64,000 nucleotides of DNA from Nitrosomonas sp. PY1 (GCF_022836435.1 NZ_BQXC01000001.1:2306121-2370120); one strand, 5' to 3'; positions 10,195 to 20,955 are shown, counted from the first letter of the stretch. Numbers and translations: made by a program. Notes: generated from the sequence alone by a model not told the origin.

Positions 10195-12792
10195 ATGAAT
10201 AGTAGTGAAATAAGACAAAGATTTCTCGATTTTTTTGCCTCCCAAGACCACGCGATCGTACCATCCAGCCCGCTTGTTCCTAATAATGATCCGACATTAT
10301 TGTTTACCAACGCAGGGATGGTGCAGTTCAAAGATGTGTTTCTGGGGCAAGACCAGCGGCCGTATGTCCGCGCTGCAAGCTCGCAGCGCTGTGTACGGGC
10401 TGGCGGAAAACACAACGATTTAGAAAATGTCGGCTATACCGCACGGCATCATACTTTCTTTGAAATGCTCGGTAATTTCAGTTTTGGCGATTACTTTAAG
10501 CATGACGCAATTCACTACGCTTGGCGCTTCTTGACACAATCTTTGCAGATTCCGCAGCAAAAGCTCTGGGTAACGGTTTATGCGGAAGATGACGAAGCAG
10601 CCAATATTTGGTTAAACGAAATCGGTATTGAACCTGACCGCTTGGTTCGTATCGCAAGTTCCGATAATTTTTGGCAAATGGGCGATACCGGGCCATGCGG
10701 ACCGTGTTCCGAGATTTTTTACGATCACGGTCCAGAGGTCACAGGAGGTCCGCCGGGATCCGCTGATGCGGATGGCGATCGCTACATTGAAATTTGGAAT
10801 CTCGTATTCATGCAATACAATCGCGACAGCGAAGGCGTCTTGCACGCTCTACCTAAGCCTTCTGTAGATACCGGCATGGGATTAGAACGAATCTCAGCGG
10901 TCATGCAAGCCGTTCATAGCAACTATGACATTGATCTGTTCCAATATCTCATTCAAGCTGCTGCGCGCGTAACCAACACAAAAGACCTAACCGACAATTC
11001 ACTTAAAGTCATTGCGGACCATATCCGCGCATGTTCATTTTTAATCACGGATGGGGTTATTCCAAGCAGCGAGGGACGCGGCTATGTATTGCGAAGGATT
11101 ATTCGACGAGCAATTCGTCATGGCTATCGACTCGGTCAGAAACAACCTTTTTTATATCAATTAGTTGAAGATCTCAGCCAAGTCATGGGACAAGCTTACC
11201 CAGAACTAAGCACAGCAAAATCCCGAGTTGCCGAAGTGCTGCGACAGGAGGAAGAACGCTTCGCGGAAACCATAGAAAATGGTATGCAGATCCTTGAACA
11301 TGCACTTAGCCAACCAATCAAAATACTCGATGGCGAAACCGCATTCAAGCTTTATGATACTTTTGGCTTCCCACTCGATTTAACTGCTGATATTGCCAGG
11401 GAACGCAACATAAATGTCGATCACGCCGCTTTCGAACAGGCCATGACACGCCAACGCGAGCAAGCCCGCGCCGTGAATAAATTTACCATGCAGGAAAGTA
11501 TTCGTTACAACGGGAATCAAACTACGTTTCGTGGATACGATACATTACAACAACAAGCAACCATACTGGCTTTATATAAACAAGGTACCTTAGTTGATCA
11601 AATCGAAGCAGGCGACGAAGCCATAATCGTACTGGATGAAACGCCTTTTTATGCGGAATCGGGCGGTCAAGTGGGCGATAGCGGTGAAATTTTCAGCGCA
11701 GACGGCTTGTTTATCGTCGACGATACCCAAAAGATACAAGCAAATGTGTTTGGACATTATGGACAACTACAACAAGGGCGATTAATCACCGGCTCCCAAA
11801 TATCAACCAAAGTCAATGCAGCAATACGTGCCAACACAGCTAACAATCATTCGGCAACACATTTGCTGCACGCCGCTTTACGTAAGATTCTGGGAACGCA
11901 TGTTACGCAAAAAGGCTCTTTAGTCAACGCGAATCGCTTACGTTTTGATTTTTCCCACAACGCACCGTTGACGCATGATGAAATTCGCGATATTGAACGC
12001 ATAGTCAATGATCAGATTCGCATTAATTCAGTCGTATCGGCCTCCAGTATGGCATATGATGACGCCATTAAGTGCGGCGCAATGGCGTTATTTGGAGAAA
12101 AATATTCCGACGTTGTCCGAGTGATCGGCATGGATAATTTTTCCATCGAACTCTGCGGCGGTACGCACGTAACACAAAGTGGACAAATCGGTTTATTTAA
12201 AATCACAATGGAATCGGGCGTTGCTGCAGGCATTCGCCGCATTGAGGCCGTGACCGGAAAAACAGCCATAGATTACATCCAGCAACGCGAAACACAGCTA
12301 TTAGAAATAGCGCAGACACTAAAAATCAACCCTCAGGAAGTTACGCAAAAAGTTGTGCAAATTTTAGAGAATGTACGTCAAACCGAAAAAGAATTAGCAC
12401 GCTTAAAAAGCCAATTGGCAAATGCACAAGGTGATGATTTGATGTCGCATATTCAGGAAATGGATGGCGTTAAGGTACTGGCTGCAAAACTGGACAATGC
12501 CGACAGTAGAGTTTTGCGAGAAACACTTGATCAACTCAAAGAAAAACTCAAATCCTGCGTTGTCGTATTAGGATCGACTACCGATGATAAAGTCACCTTG
12601 ATCGCCGGCGTTACTTCCGACTTGACACAACACATCAAAGCGGGTGAATTGGTAAATTTTGTTGCACAACAAGTGGGAGGAAAAGGAGGAGGACGAGCCG
12701 ATATGGCACAAGCAGGAGGATCTCAACCGAATCAGTTACCCGCTGCACTTGCCAGTGTTTATGATTGGGCAAAAGAAAAAAGAAAATTTTAG
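10195..12792 (+). CDS. alaS: Alanine-tRNA ligase
   Basis: The 865-residue class II synthetase charges tRNA-Ala. The catalytic core begins with the conserved [20 protein letters not shown]. Motif 2 and motif 3 regions are present ([19 protein letters not shown] and GMGLERI). The editing domain carries the zinc/hydrolysis residues HSATH (about residues 552-556) and CGGTH (about 653-657). The C-terminal oligomerisation domain ends with the glycine-rich segment [15 protein letters not shown], typical of bacterial AlaRS. Length is close to the E. coli enzyme. It lies directly behind recA-recX in the same direction, an arrangement seen in many proteobacteria. Confidence 0.99.
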   Translation: MNSSEIRQRFLDFFASQDHAIVPSSPLVPNNDPTLLFTNAGMVQFKDVFLGQDQRPYVRAASSQRCVRAGGKHNDLENVGYTARHHTFFEMLGNFSFGDYFKHDAIHYAWRFLTQSLQIPQQKLWVTVYAEDDEAANIWLNEIGIEPDRLVRIASSDNFWQMGDTGPCGPCSEIFYDHGPEVTGGPPGSADADGDRYIEIWNLVFMQYNRDSEGVLHALPKPSVDTGMGLERISAVMQAVHSNYDIDLFQYLIQAAARVTNTKDLTDNSLKVIADHIRACSFLITDGVIPSSEGRGYVLRRIIRRAIRHGYRLGQKQPFLYQLVEDLSQVMGQAYPELSTAKSRVAEVLRQEEERFAETIENGMQILEHALSQPIKILDGETAFKLYDTFGFPLDLTADIARERNINVDHAAFEQAMTRQREQARAVNKFTMQESIRYNGNQTTFRGYDTLQQQATILALYKQGTLVDQIEAGDEAIIVLDETPFYAESGGQVGDSGEIFSADGLFIVDDTQKIQANVFGHYGQLQQGRLITGSQISTKVNAAIRANTANNHSATHLLHAALRKILGTHVTQKGSLVNANRLRFDFSHNAPLTHDEIRDIERIVNDQIRINSVVSASSMAYDDAIKCGAMALFGEKYSDVVRVIGMDNFSIELCGGTHVTQSGQIGLFKITMESGVAAGIRRIEAVTGKTAIDYIQQRETQLLEIAQTLKINPQEVTQKVVQILENVRQTEKELARLKSQLANAQGDDLMSHIQEMDGVKVLAAKLDNADSRVLRETLDQLKEKLKSCVVVLGSTTDDKVTLIAGVTSDLTQHIKAGELVNFVAQQVGGKGGGRADMAQAGGSQPNQLPAALASVYDWAKEKRKF

Positions 12793-13083
12793 CTGTGACC
12801 TTGCTCTGTAAAAATATATTTCAACTCTTAACTAAGGCTACTAAAGAGACCAAGTAATGAAAGTGGAAATAATCAGGAGAGCATCGTATATACACTGGAA
12901 TGCGAATAAGTACAAAATTGAGAGCGGTACAGTCGATTCAAGGTGATCAAAAACACGACTAGTAGGAAAATTTCAATGCTGACGAAATTTCCTGAAAGAG
13001 GATTTGTCAGATTTGTCAGTTCATCCCGTAAAGCTGAATTTTCTGAAAGCCGCATGAAACGGCAAATCTCAGCAAGGATAAGC
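12793..13083. other. Intergenic stretch between alaS and tRNA-fMet
   Basis: I see no supportable gene here. Short open frames on both strands lack ribosome-binding sites and family resemblance. No strong hairpin with a T-tract was recognised after alaS. Confidence 0.5.
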
Positions 13084-13160
<77 letters not shown>

Positions 13161-13443
13161 TCAGAACAGGAAGTATAACACAAGCTAATCTATACAGGTC
13201 AATCAAAGTCGCTTGTTCCTTACGATTCTCGATAAAACCAACGAAAACTTAGTGCTACGACAAAGTTATCCGACTATGCTCATGTTCGTTGTGTTAAATA
13301 TATCCGAGAATAGTTTTCACACTCGGCGGAACCGTCCGCTTTATAGGGATAAGAAGAGTAAATGGCTGAAAGCAGAATTTAATCTGATAGGTACTTAACG
13401 GACAACTGCACGATCTGACCTGACTCAAGCCAGCACACTTCAC
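13161..13443. other. Intergenic stretch right of tRNA-fMet
   Basis: This stretch holds no supportable gene. It should include the promoter of the minus-strand tRNA and the 3' end of the symporter transcript; neither could be placed with confidence. Confidence 0.45.
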
Positions 13444-14691
13444 TTATTCGTTTGGCTTATCTTCACTGATCCATTTTTGCACCACCAAACTTCCCACCAA
13501 ATCTCCTTCCACATTCACCGTGGTGCGAAAAGTATCGAGTATTCGATCAACCGGTAGCAAAATAGCAATCGCCTCAACCGGCAAGCCAACCGATTGCAAT
13601 ACCAAAGCCATCGTTACCATGCCGGCACTGGGAATACCGGGCGCCCCTATTGATGCCATCATAGCGGTGAGAAATACAATCATTTGTTGCAGCAGGCTAA
13701 GCTCAATACCCACGAGATTGGCAACAAACAGGGCGGCGACTGCTTCATAGAGTGCCGTACCATCCATATTCATGGTAGCGCCCAGTGGAATTACAAAACC
13801 CGCTACATCCCGTTTGACGTGCAAATATTGCTCAGCGCAGTGCAATGTAACAGGTAGTGTTGCCGCGCTAGAACTGGTGGCAAAAGCAGTAATCAATGCT
13901 TCTCGCGCACCCAACCAGAACTTAATAGGCGTCATGCCGGTAACCAGATAGAGAATCAGCGGAAGAACCACCACGCCGTGCAATAATGTAATACCGATTA
14001 CAACCGCTATAAACTTGGCCATGGTTGTCAATAAGCCGGTATCGTGCGTAGCAACAAGCTGCATTAATAATGCCATGATGCCAAAAGGTGCCAGACGCAT
14101 GATCCATCCCACCAATATCAATATCAACCCGAGAAACTCCTGCATTAGCAACGGAATATTGCGATAACGCTCGCCCCCCACTACCAACGCAATACCCAAC
14201 AATAAAGCAAATATCACCACCGAGAGCACATTGTCTTGCGCCAGTGCGGCGATCGGATTTTGAAATAGCGAATGCAAAAAATGAGCGAAAAATTCAGGTA
14301 GCGACATCTGCGTTGCCTGAAATCCCTGCATGACATCCTGAAACATCGTAATTTGTAGTCCACTACCGGGTTGCAATAAATTGGCGGCCGTTAATCCCAA
14401 CACAATAGCAAGTACCATGGTTGAAAAAAAGAAAAACAGCGTTCCCTGCCAAACACGATTCATTTGTTGATGTGAACGTAAATTGGCCACACCAACCACA
14501 ATCGACGTAAAGACTAGAGGAATCAGTACCATACGCAACAAATCGATGAACAATGCGCTGACCAGTTTGGCTACATACAAACTGTTTTGTATCACGCTTG
14601 ATTCTTGATCCAACATTGAAAACCAAAAGCCCAACAAAATGCCTAATACAGTACCCAACAAAATTTGAGTATTCAGTGATATTTTACTCAC
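13444..14691 (-). CDS. Dicarboxylate/amino acid:cation symporter (DAACS/SDF family)
   Basis: The 415-residue integral membrane protein imports acidic amino acids or C4-dicarboxylates with H+ or Na+. Diagnostic motifs are the serine-rich hairpin ATSSSAATLP (HP1, about residue 270), NMDGTALYE in TM7 (about residue 305), and the HP2 hairpin GIPSAGMVT (about 345). These segments form the substrate and cation sites in the GltPh family. Subfamily (GltP versus DctA-like) cannot be assigned by eye. The gene lies upstream of tRNA-fMet and downstream of hemF, all on the minus strand; the 40-base gap to hemF allows cotranscription, although no functional link is obvious. Confidence 0.93.
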   Translation of the reverse strand: MSKISLNTQILLGTVLGILLGFWFSMLDQESSVIQNSLYVAKLVSALFIDLLRMVLIPLVFTSIVVGVANLRSHQQMNRVWQGTLFFFFSTMVLAIVLGLTAANLLQPGSGLQITMFQDVMQGFQATQMSLPEFFAHFLHSLFQNPIAALAQDNVLSVVIFALLLGIALVVGGERYRNIPLLMQEFLGLILILVGWIMRLAPFGIMALLMQLVATHDTGLLTTMAKFIAVVIGITLLHGVVVLPLILYLVTGMTPIKFWLGAREALITAFATSSSAATLPVTLHCAEQYLHVKRDVAGFVIPLGATMNMDGTALYEAVAALFVANLVGIELSLLQQMIVFLTAMMASIGAPGIPSAGMVTMALVLQSVGLPVEAIAILLPVDRILDTFRTTVNVEGDLVGSLVVQKWISEDKPNE

Positions 14692-14731
14692 AAATTAATT
14701 CCCATTTTTTATCCTAAAGTAATAGAAGCCA

Positions 14732-15628
14732 TTACACCCAATCCTTTCCAATCAGGAAATCTTCGTATAATTTATTCTCAGCGCTACCCATGACTGGTTT
14801 CCAGTCATAGCGCCATTTGACGATCGGTGGCAAAGACATGAGAATCGATTCCGTACGTCCACCGGTTTGCAATCCGAATAACGTCCCACGATCCCATACT
14901 AGATTAAATTCTACATAGCGTCCACGTCGGTAGGCTTGAAAATCACGTTCACGCTCACCGTAGGAAGTATCTTTGCGCTTCTCCAATATTGGACGGTATG
15001 CAGGTAAAAAATGCTCGCCAACACTACGCGTTAGATTGAAGCAAGCATCAAAATCAGGTTGATTTAAATCATCAAAGAAAATACCACCAATACCTCGTGG
15101 TTCCTTGCGATGCTTCAAGTAAAAATATTCATCGCACCACTTCTTTAAACGAGGATAATAATCGTCACCAAAAGGTTGCAAAGCGCTTTTGCAAACATGA
15201 TGAAAATGAATCGCATCCTCTTCAAAACCATAGTACGGTGTTAAATCCATTCCACCACCAAACCACCAGACGGGCTCCGCGCCTTCCTTGATGGCCTCAA
15301 AAAAACGTACATTCATGTGTACAGTAGGAGCATAAGGATTATGCGGATGCAACACTAATGATACACCCATCGCTTGAAACGAGCGACCTGCCAATTCCGG
15401 GCGTGCAGCCGTAGCGGATGCAGGCAATCCAGCGCCATGTACATGCGAGAAGTTAACGCCACCACGTTCCAGCACATTTCCTTCTTCGAGTACGCGGCTA
15501 ATACCACCACCACCTTCCGGCCGATCCCATTGATCGCGTTTAAATGTTTTGCCGTCTACTGCTTCCAGCCCTTTTACGATATCATCTTGCAGTTTTATGA
15601 GAAACTCTTTTACCTGTGGTGTATTCAT
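14732..15628 (-). CDS. hemF: Oxygen-dependent coproporphyrinogen III oxidase
   Basis: The 298-residue protein carries out the oxidative decarboxylation of coproporphyrinogen III to protoporphyrinogen IX, using O2, in haem synthesis. Length equals the family norm. Conserved segments include [21 protein letters not shown] near residues 36-56, the [20 protein letters not shown] signature near 88-107, [13 protein letters not shown] near 121-133, and [21 protein letters not shown] near the C-terminus. The oxygen dependence fits an aerobic lifestyle. Another haem gene, hemH, lies at 41538-42623. A long AT-rich region of about 280 bases separates it from the divergent aroC, so both promoters should lie there. 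Confidence 0.98.
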   Translation of the reverse strand: MNTPQVKEFLIKLQDDIVKGLEAVDGKTFKRDQWDRPEGGGGISRVLEEGNVLERGGVNFSHVHGAGLPASATAARPELAGRSFQAMGVSLVLHPHNPYAPTVHMNVRFFEAIKEGAEPVWWFGGGMDLTPYYGFEEDAIHFHHVCKSALQPFGDDYYPRLKKWCDEYFYLKHRKEPRGIGGIFFDDLNQPDFDACFNLTRSVGEHFLPAYRPILEKRKDTSYGERERDFQAYRRGRYVEFNLVWDRGTLFGLQTGGRTESILMSLPPIVKWRYDWKPVMGSAENKLYEDFLIGKDWV

Positions 15629-15907
15629 ATAAGATCCTGATATTAATTTTTGTTGATTACAGAGATATGCTTCTAAATGATAAGAAAACTTGTTTTTATG
15701 TTATGAAATAATCTTTTTAGAATGATTTATGGCAGTAATTTATACTGGAAGTAAAAAATGCATTTTGCATTTTACTGGTATATAGAGATAACACGATAAG
15801 ACAATTTCATCATTGATCTGAAACAATCTCAAGAAGATTAAGCCATCTTTGTTTAATTGAAAATATCGATGATAGTTTCCCAATAAATTTGTTTAAGAGA
15901 ACTTAGA

Positions 15908-17074
15908 ATGTCTGGTAATACATTAGGAAAGCTTTTTTGCGTTTCTTCTTTTGGCGAATCACATGGTCCGGCGATTGGTTGCATAGTGGACGGATGTCCA
16001 CCTGGGCTAGCAATCTCGACGGGAGACATTCAACAGGAATTGGATAGGCGTAAACCCGGCACATCTCGACACGTGACACAACGCCGAGAATCGGATCGAG
16101 TAGAAATTTTGTCCGGTGTATTCGAGGGCTTAACTACCGGTACACCGATTGCATTATTAATTCGCAATGAAGACCAACGCAGTAAAGATTACAGCAAAAT
16201 CATGGATGTGTTTCGTCCTGGTCACGCGGACTATACTTATTGGCAAAAATACGGTATCCGCGATTATCGAGGCGGTGGGCGTGCATCAGCACGTGAAACC
16301 GCCGTACGCGTAGCAGCCGGCGCCATTGCAAAAAAATGGCTGCGAGAAAAGTTTTCAATCAATATTCGAGGTTATTTATCGCAACTGGGGTCTATCGAAA
16401 TACCTTTCAAACAATGGGATGACGTCAATCGTAATCCTTTCTTTGTAGCGGACAATAGCTACGTTACACAATTAGAAAGCTTTATGGATCAATTGCGCAA
16501 ATCGGGCGAATCGGTCGGAGCCAAGATTAGCGTTGTTGCAGAAGGAGCGCCTGTCGGATGGGGAGAGCCTGTTTACGATCGTTTGGATGCAGAAATAGCC
16601 TATGCGATGATGGGTATCAATGCAGTAAAAGGCGTTGAAATAGGCGCTGGATTTTCTTGTATCACACAAAAAGGTACAGAGCATTCGGACGAAATAACAC
16701 CGGACGGATTTTTAAGCAATAATGCCGGAGGTATACTGGGCGGCATTTCAACTGGACAAGATATTACTGTCAATATTGCAATCAAACCAACATCCAGTAT
16801 ACGTTTAGAAAGACGCTCAATCGACAAGAACGGAGCGCCTGTCATTGTCGAAACACATGGTCGGCATGATCCGTGCGTAGGTATTCGCGCCACCCCGATT
16901 GCCGAAGCCATGCTTGCATTGGTGTTAATAGATCATGCATTACGTCATCGCGCACAAAATACCGATGTGTGTTGCACAACACCTAAAATACCTGGAAAAA
17001 CAATGACTCATTACCAGAGTCCGAATATTCAGGCGCCTATAAAAGAAGACCCGGAGCCGGAAGAAGATGTTTAA
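15908..17074 (+). CDS. aroC: Chorismate synthase
   Basis: The enzyme converts 5-enolpyruvylshikimate 3-phosphate to chorismate, the last step of the common aromatic pathway, using reduced FMN. The start [20 protein letters not shown] and the signature [14 protein letters not shown] are typical. [20 protein letters not shown] (about residues 120-138) and GVEIGAGF (about 240) are further family signatures. The protein is 388 residues, longer than the usual 360-366, because of an acidic, proline-rich tail after residue about 362 (ending [12 protein letters not shown]). The tail is probably dispensable. AGAGAACTTAGA precedes the ATG. Confidence 0.98.
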   Translation: MSGNTLGKLFCVSSFGESHGPAIGCIVDGCPPGLAISTGDIQQELDRRKPGTSRHVTQRRESDRVEILSGVFEGLTTGTPIALLIRNEDQRSKDYSKIMDVFRPGHADYTYWQKYGIRDYRGGGRASARETAVRVAAGAIAKKWLREKFSINIRGYLSQLGSIEIPFKQWDDVNRNPFFVADNSYVTQLESFMDQLRKSGESVGAKISVVAEGAPVGWGEPVYDRLDAEIAYAMMGINAVKGVEIGAGFSCITQKGTEHSDEITPDGFLSNNAGGILGGISTGQDITVNIAIKPTSSIRLERRSIDKNGAPVIVETHGRHDPCVGIRATPIAEAMLALVLIDHALRHRAQNTDVCCTTPKIPGKTMTHYQSPNIQAPIKEDPEPEEDV

Positions 17075-17270
17075 GGTATTGTAATAAATGGAACATGATA
17101 CGCTCAATATTAAGGCGCCAGGCCAGCAGAAGCAATTCATCATGAATCTATCAAGATTGAATTGGCTTGATATAACGTAAAAAATATAACTTTGAATCCT
17201 TTTATTGCTGCAATCTGATGATATAATCTCCCCCGCTGGTTGAAAAACCGGAACGAAATGATTATATTGA

Positions 17271-17347
17271 GCGCCCGTAGCTCAGTTGGATAGAGTACTT
17301 GGCTACGAACCAAGGGGTCGTGGGTTCGAATCCTGCCGGGCGCGCCA
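17271..17347 (+). tRNA. tRNA-Arg (ACG)
   Basis: The 77-base cloverleaf has acceptor arms GCGCCCG and CGGGCGC, an anticodon stem TTGG/CCAA with loop CTACGAA (anticodon ACG, read as ICG after deamination), T arm GTGGGTTCGAATCCTGC and encoded CCA. Confidence 0.97.
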
Positions 17348-17429
17348 CGAGTACTATCATATATAAAACTACCAATGAAAGCTTATCCAATTTTCATTGG
17401 TATTAACAAGCAATGCTTATTTAGTAGAT

Positions 17430-17505
<76 letters not shown>

Positions 17506-17511
17506 AAATTC

Positions 17512-17541
17512 AACGCCCAATTGTTCTCAGTTGGGTGTTTT
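17512..17541 (+). terminator. Terminator after tRNA-Phe
   Basis: The arms CGCCCAA (17514-17520) and TTGGGTG (17531-17537) pair with one G-T wobble around a 10-base loop and are followed by TTTT. It lies 8 bases after the tRNA-Phe CCA end. Confidence 0.8.
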
Positions 17542-17740
17542 CATTTAAATCTCCCGCAGGACATGCGAGATCGCTGCCTCAGTCATCACAATCTGTTGTA
17601 GCTTGGGCTATCCAGGGTAATCACGACTCTATCCTCTGTCCCAAATCTTTTACTCGACAAAGTGCTCAAGGTCGACGACCAGACCCCTGGCCTCGCTCAT
17701 CGTGGCAAAACGTTGGTGATTCTCACAGATAGCGCAAGCG

Positions 17741-18059
17741 TCAGGAGCCTCCTGTCATGCCAAACTCAATAGGCGTTTTGACATAGAAAACCTGCACATT
17801 CTCATCTCGCAAGCGCGCGAACAAACAATCCGCTTCATCGACGGTCACCGCCATGGTGACCTCTAGCAGCTGGCCTGCCAGTTCGAAGAAATGCGAGGAA
17901 TGAATGCGGCCCGCGTGCCCGTAGCCTTCAGTCGCCGCTATCAACGGTCGCACCGTTTAAGCCTAGCCGCCTGGCTTCATGAAGCAGCCATTCACCAAGA
18001 GGCGTGCCGTCATGCTTGCGATCCTGCAGTGTAAAAAATGTTAGTTGATAGCCTTGCAT
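17741..18059 (-). pseudogene. Frameshifted DUF190 (PII-like) gene
   Basis: The ATG at 18059 follows a good ribosome-binding site (AGGAGACAAAT). The first frame reads MQGYQLTFFTLQDRKHDG through RLGLNGATV and then hits TGA near 17933. The continuation IAATEGYGHAGRIHSSHFFEL to the stop at 17741 lies in another frame. Joined, the two make a complete DUF190 protein of about 106 residues, with the typical GATVxxxxEGYG junction exactly at the break near 17943-17945. One extra base (or two missing) explains it. DUF190 proteins are PII-like and often accompany ion-transport genes. The gene is either inactivated or carries a sequencing error. It lies in a decayed patch next to a tRNA pair. Confidence 0.75.
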
Positions 18060-18310
18060 ATTTGTCTCCTGAATGAAAGTCGCTTGAATGCAGCAACTGT
18101 TCCAAATCCGATCAAGGTCATCAGCAGTAAACCGTCCAGGAACAAGATGTCAGCAACGTCGATGGAGATAACCTCCGATCAGCTTGGTGGCTACGGTATC
18201 CCGCAGTATGGCAGTAAACAGGGTGTTGATGATAGACCTCGAGCCACCGTATATGGCTCCCAACGAGGTACCGATGCCGATGATAGGTATGGAATGAGCA
18301 TGCCATTGAT
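18060..18310 (-). pseudogene. Degraded membrane-protein remnant upstream of DUF190
   Basis: On the minus strand, pieces of a likely membrane protein can be read in different frames: IGIGTSLGAIYGG and TVATKLIGG in one frame, and DILFLDGLLLMTLIGFG in another that runs straight into the DUF190 start. Stops and frame changes separate them. The pieces suggest an ion transporter once cotranscribed with DUF190, but I cannot name the family. Confidence 0.35.
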
Positions 18311-18362
18311 ATCGATTTAAAATTGACCGCCCATTACAGTCGGAAAATGACCAGATGAATCA
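18311..18362. mobile_element. Possible insertion-sequence end remnant
   Basis: The motifs TTTAAAATTGACC (18314-18326) and GGAAAATGACCAG (about 18340-18353) form a spaced repeat resembling the terminal repeats seen in some IS21-type elements. No transposase gene is nearby. The call rests on resemblance only. Confidence 0.25.
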
Positions 18363-18387
18363 CTCCGGGTTTGCCGGAGATTTTTTA
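18363..18387 (+). terminator. Hairpin with T-run
   Basis: The arms CTCCGG (18363-18368) and CCGGAG (18374-18379) enclose GTTTG and are followed by ATTTTTT. It has the form of a plus-strand Rho-independent terminator, yet no intact plus-strand gene precedes it, which fits a remnant of a lost gene or element. Confidence 0.7.
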
Positions 18388-18667
18388 GTTTGAATCAAGT
18401 CACATTAACCGACTCCAATAATCGGCGTAGCGCAGTCTATCGATAGTCGGGAATGCACGAAAACCGCCAAAATCCACTCTCGGACGCCAACATCGTATAT
18501 AATCATGTTCATGACGACCTCGCTCGCAAGGTAGGATAGTTTCCAGCAGCGAAAAACCTCCCGAGCGCCTTTTTCATGCATGACTTCCGCACAAAGCTGG
18601 TGTATGAAAATCCGATTTACATCAAGCACAAAATCCTCTACTGGAATAAGCTCGAAATCAAATAATC
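18388..18667. other. Unassigned region upstream of the allophanate-hydrolase-like gene
   Basis: No intact gene is supported. A plus-strand open stretch of about 40 codons ends with TKLVYENPIYIKHKILYWNK and a stop just before the next gene; it has no start and no recognised family and may be a gene remnant. The next gene's promoter should lie here. Confidence 0.4.
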
Positions 18668-19042
18668 ATGAAAATTGAACTTGCCGTGAATGGTACGCTG
18701 ATGAGAGGTTTAGCGTTAAACCACAATCTACTTGAATTAGGTGGCGTATTTGTGGAAGAAGCCTTAACCGCTCCTTTCTATCGCCTTTGGTCCATTAACG
18801 ATCAACACCCGGCAATGCAGCGCTGCGCAAAGGGTAAACAAATATCCTTGGAAATATGGAGTATAAGCTCATCCAATATTGGTGAATTGTTAAACCGCGA
18901 ACCGATCGGACTCTCCGTTGGAAAAATTCTCCTGGCTGACAATCGTGAAGTATTGGGAATCCTCGGAGAATCTTATCTATGCGAAGGAAAGCAAGAAATA
19001 ACTCATTTTGGGGGATGGCGAGAATACAAGGGACTGCGTTAA
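18668..19042 (+). CDS. Stand-alone allophanate hydrolase C-terminal domain protein
   Basis: The 124-residue protein resembles the C-terminal domain of allophanate hydrolase (AtzF type): an early LAVNGTLMRGLALNHNLLELG, APFYRLWSI, and the closing FGGWREY. In allophanate hydrolase this domain follows the amidase domain and acts in the breakdown of allophanate or N-carboxy compounds from urea or biuret. Here there is no amidase domain upstream; the preceding 600 bases are decayed sequence. Stand-alone copies of this domain are known in annotated genomes, so it need not be a fragment. The start is complete and the frame intact, but no strong ribosome-binding site is visible. Function is uncertain. 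Confidence 0.7.
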   Translation: MKIELAVNGTLMRGLALNHNLLELGGVFVEEALTAPFYRLWSINDQHPAMQRCAKGKQISLEIWSISSSNIGELLNREPIGLSVGKILLADNREVLGILGESYLCEGKQEITHFGGWREYKGLR

Positions 19043-19158
19043 ATATTCGACAATAAAAAGTTTGCCAGGGGTTAATAAAAATCGAGGCTGCATAGATTAA
19101 CCTAACAACCAAGTTAATTTACTACAACCCCATAGAACAAACATATAAGTACCATCCG

Positions 19159-20541
19159 CTATAACGCTTTAACCATATTTTCAACCATTTTCTTGGCATC
19201 GCCAAAAATCATCATGGTTTTGTCCATATAAAACAGATCATTATCAAGACCAGCATAACCTGCGGCCATACTTCTTTTAACTACCATTACAGTTCGAGCT
19301 TTATGCACGTCAAGAATTGGCATACCATAAATTGGGCTACCGGGTACATTTGCGGCTGGATTAACCACATCGTTTGCACCCAAAACAAGCACTACATCGG
19401 TATTCGAGAAATCGCTGTTAATTTCTTCCATTTCTAAAACTTGCTCATAAGGAATTTCCGCTTCAGCCAGTAAAACGTTCATATGTCCAGGCATGCGCCC
19501 AGCCACTGGATGAATTGCAAAACGTACGTTCACGCCTTTTTTATGCAGTTTTTCTGCCAATTCCTTTACGGCATGCTGCGCCCGTGCAACAGCCAAACCA
19601 TACCCCGGCACAATAACCACGCTATCAGCATTACCCATCAGAAAAGCAGCATCTTCTGCACTGCCGCTGCGATAGTTTTTTTGAGCACCGTCAGTCGCCG
19701 CTGCTACGGCACCACCATCGCTACCAAAACCGCCCAATATGACCGACAGGAATGGACGATTCATTGCCTTACACATGATGTAGGACAAAATAGCACCGGA
19801 ACTACCCACTAACGAACCCGCAATAATTAGCATCGGATTTCCGAGTGAAAAACCGATACCTGCTGCCGCCCAGCCTGAATAGGAATTCAGCATGGAAATG
19901 ACAACAGGCATATCCGCTCCACCAATAGGGATGATGATCAAGAAACCTAGTACAAAGGCAATTCCTGTCATGACAGCAAAAGCCGTCCAGTTGGTAGTTT
20001 CATCGAAGAAAAACCACAAACCGAAGCCAATCATGGTAATAGCCAACAACAGATTAAATAGATGCTGTCCAGTGAAAACAATCGGAGTTCCACTCATGCG
20101 GCCGGACAATTTCAAGAACGCAATCACCGAACCAGACCAAGTCATAGCACCGATAAAAGTCCCTAAAAACAACTCTAGTTTGCTTCCTTTAGGCAAAACT
20201 TCTGGCAATCCGAACGAAACCGGATTGTTTACTGCAGTGATAGCAATAAATACAGCCGCCAAACCAACGAGCGAATGCATGAAGGCAACTAATTCCGGCA
20301 TGGCAGTCATTTGCACGCGCTGAGCCACAATCGCTCCAATCACGCCACCAATCGCGATACAACCTAAAATCAAAGCCCAGTTCTGGGTCAATGTGAGCGT
20401 AATGCCAATGGCAATTGCCATGCCCACCATACCAAACAAATTACCACGACGCGCAGACTCAGGCGAACTCAATCCTTTAAGCGAAAGTATAAAGAAGACC
20501 GAAGCAACCAAATAGGCAAGTGCTACTTCATTAGCTGACAT
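19159..20541 (-). CDS. pntB: NAD(P) transhydrogenase beta subunit
   Basis: This 460-residue protein contains the membrane domain II half (about nine TM segments in residues 1-270) and the NADP(H)-binding domain III. Domain III is shown by VPGYGLAVARAQHAVKELAEKL, HPVAGRMPGHMNVLLAEA and the terminal KRSMAAGYAGLDNDLFY. Together with PntA subunits it couples hydride transfer between NADH and NADP+ to inward proton movement, giving NADPH. It is the last gene of the pntAA-pntAB-pntB unit on the minus strand, and its ATG directly follows the pntAB stop. Length is normal. Confidence 0.97.
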   Translation of the reverse strand: MSANEVALAYLVASVFFILSLKGLSSPESARRGNLFGMVGMAIAIGITLTLTQNWALILGCIAIGGVIGAIVAQRVQMTAMPELVAFMHSLVGLAAVFIAITAVNNPVSFGLPEVLPKGSKLELFLGTFIGAMTWSGSVIAFLKLSGRMSGTPIVFTGQHLFNLLLAITMIGFGLWFFFDETTNWTAFAVMTGIAFVLGFLIIIPIGGADMPVVISMLNSYSGWAAAGIGFSLGNPMLIIAGSLVGSSGAILSYIMCKAMNRPFLSVILGGFGSDGGAVAAATDGAQKNYRSGSAEDAAFLMGNADSVVIVPGYGLAVARAQHAVKELAEKLHKKGVNVRFAIHPVAGRMPGHMNVLLAEAEIPYEQVLEMEEINSDFSNTDVVLVLGANDVVNPAANVPGSPIYGMPILDVHKARTVMVVKRSMAAGYAGLDNDLFYMDKTMMIFGDAKKMVENMVKAL

Positions 20542-20850
20542 TTATGCGTTTCCTTTTTTATCTTTTTTCTTGAACATTTCCAGCATACGTTGGCTCACCA
20601 GAAAACCGCCGAAAACATTAATCGACGCCAGTGTTACTGCAACCGCGCCGAGCCAGGTACCCCAATCTGTTTCCGCTGGTCCTGCGGCCAGCATAGCACC
20701 TACTAAAATAATACCGGATATTGCATTGGTAACCGACATCAAGGGTGTATGCAATGCGGGCGTCACATTCCATACCACGTGATAACCAACAAAAACCGCT
20801 AAAACAAAAACTGTCAGATTAATAATAACTGGATCAATTTCACCAATCAT
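20542..20850 (-). CDS. pntAB: NAD(P) transhydrogenase alpha subunit, membrane part
   Basis: The 102-residue protein is the separate C-terminal (membrane) half of the alpha subunit, with three predicted TM segments: [34 protein letters not shown] and [19 protein letters not shown]. The segment [19 protein letters not shown] is strongly conserved in this domain. It ends with a lysine-rich tail. In E. coli this part is fused to PntA; here the three-gene form is used, as in Rhodospirillum. It abuts pntB without a gap, which indicates translational coupling. Confidence 0.96.
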   Translation of the reverse strand: MIGEIDPVIINLTVFVLAVFVGYHVVWNVTPALHTPLMSVTNAISGIILVGAMLAAGPAETDWGTWLGAVAVTLASINVFGGFLVSQRMLEMFKKKDKKGNA

Positions 20851-20955
20851 AATGACTCCTTAAAAATTCGATCACTGCCATTCAATCGCAATGACAAAGA
20901 TACATCTTGAATATCAATATATTGCACGTTCCACTATCGATTTAGTGATAGTTCA

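Noticed and set aside
18405..18629. Minus-strand ORF upstream of the allophanate-hydrolase-like gene
   Set aside because: No ribosome-binding site, no family resemblance, and it lies in decayed sequence.
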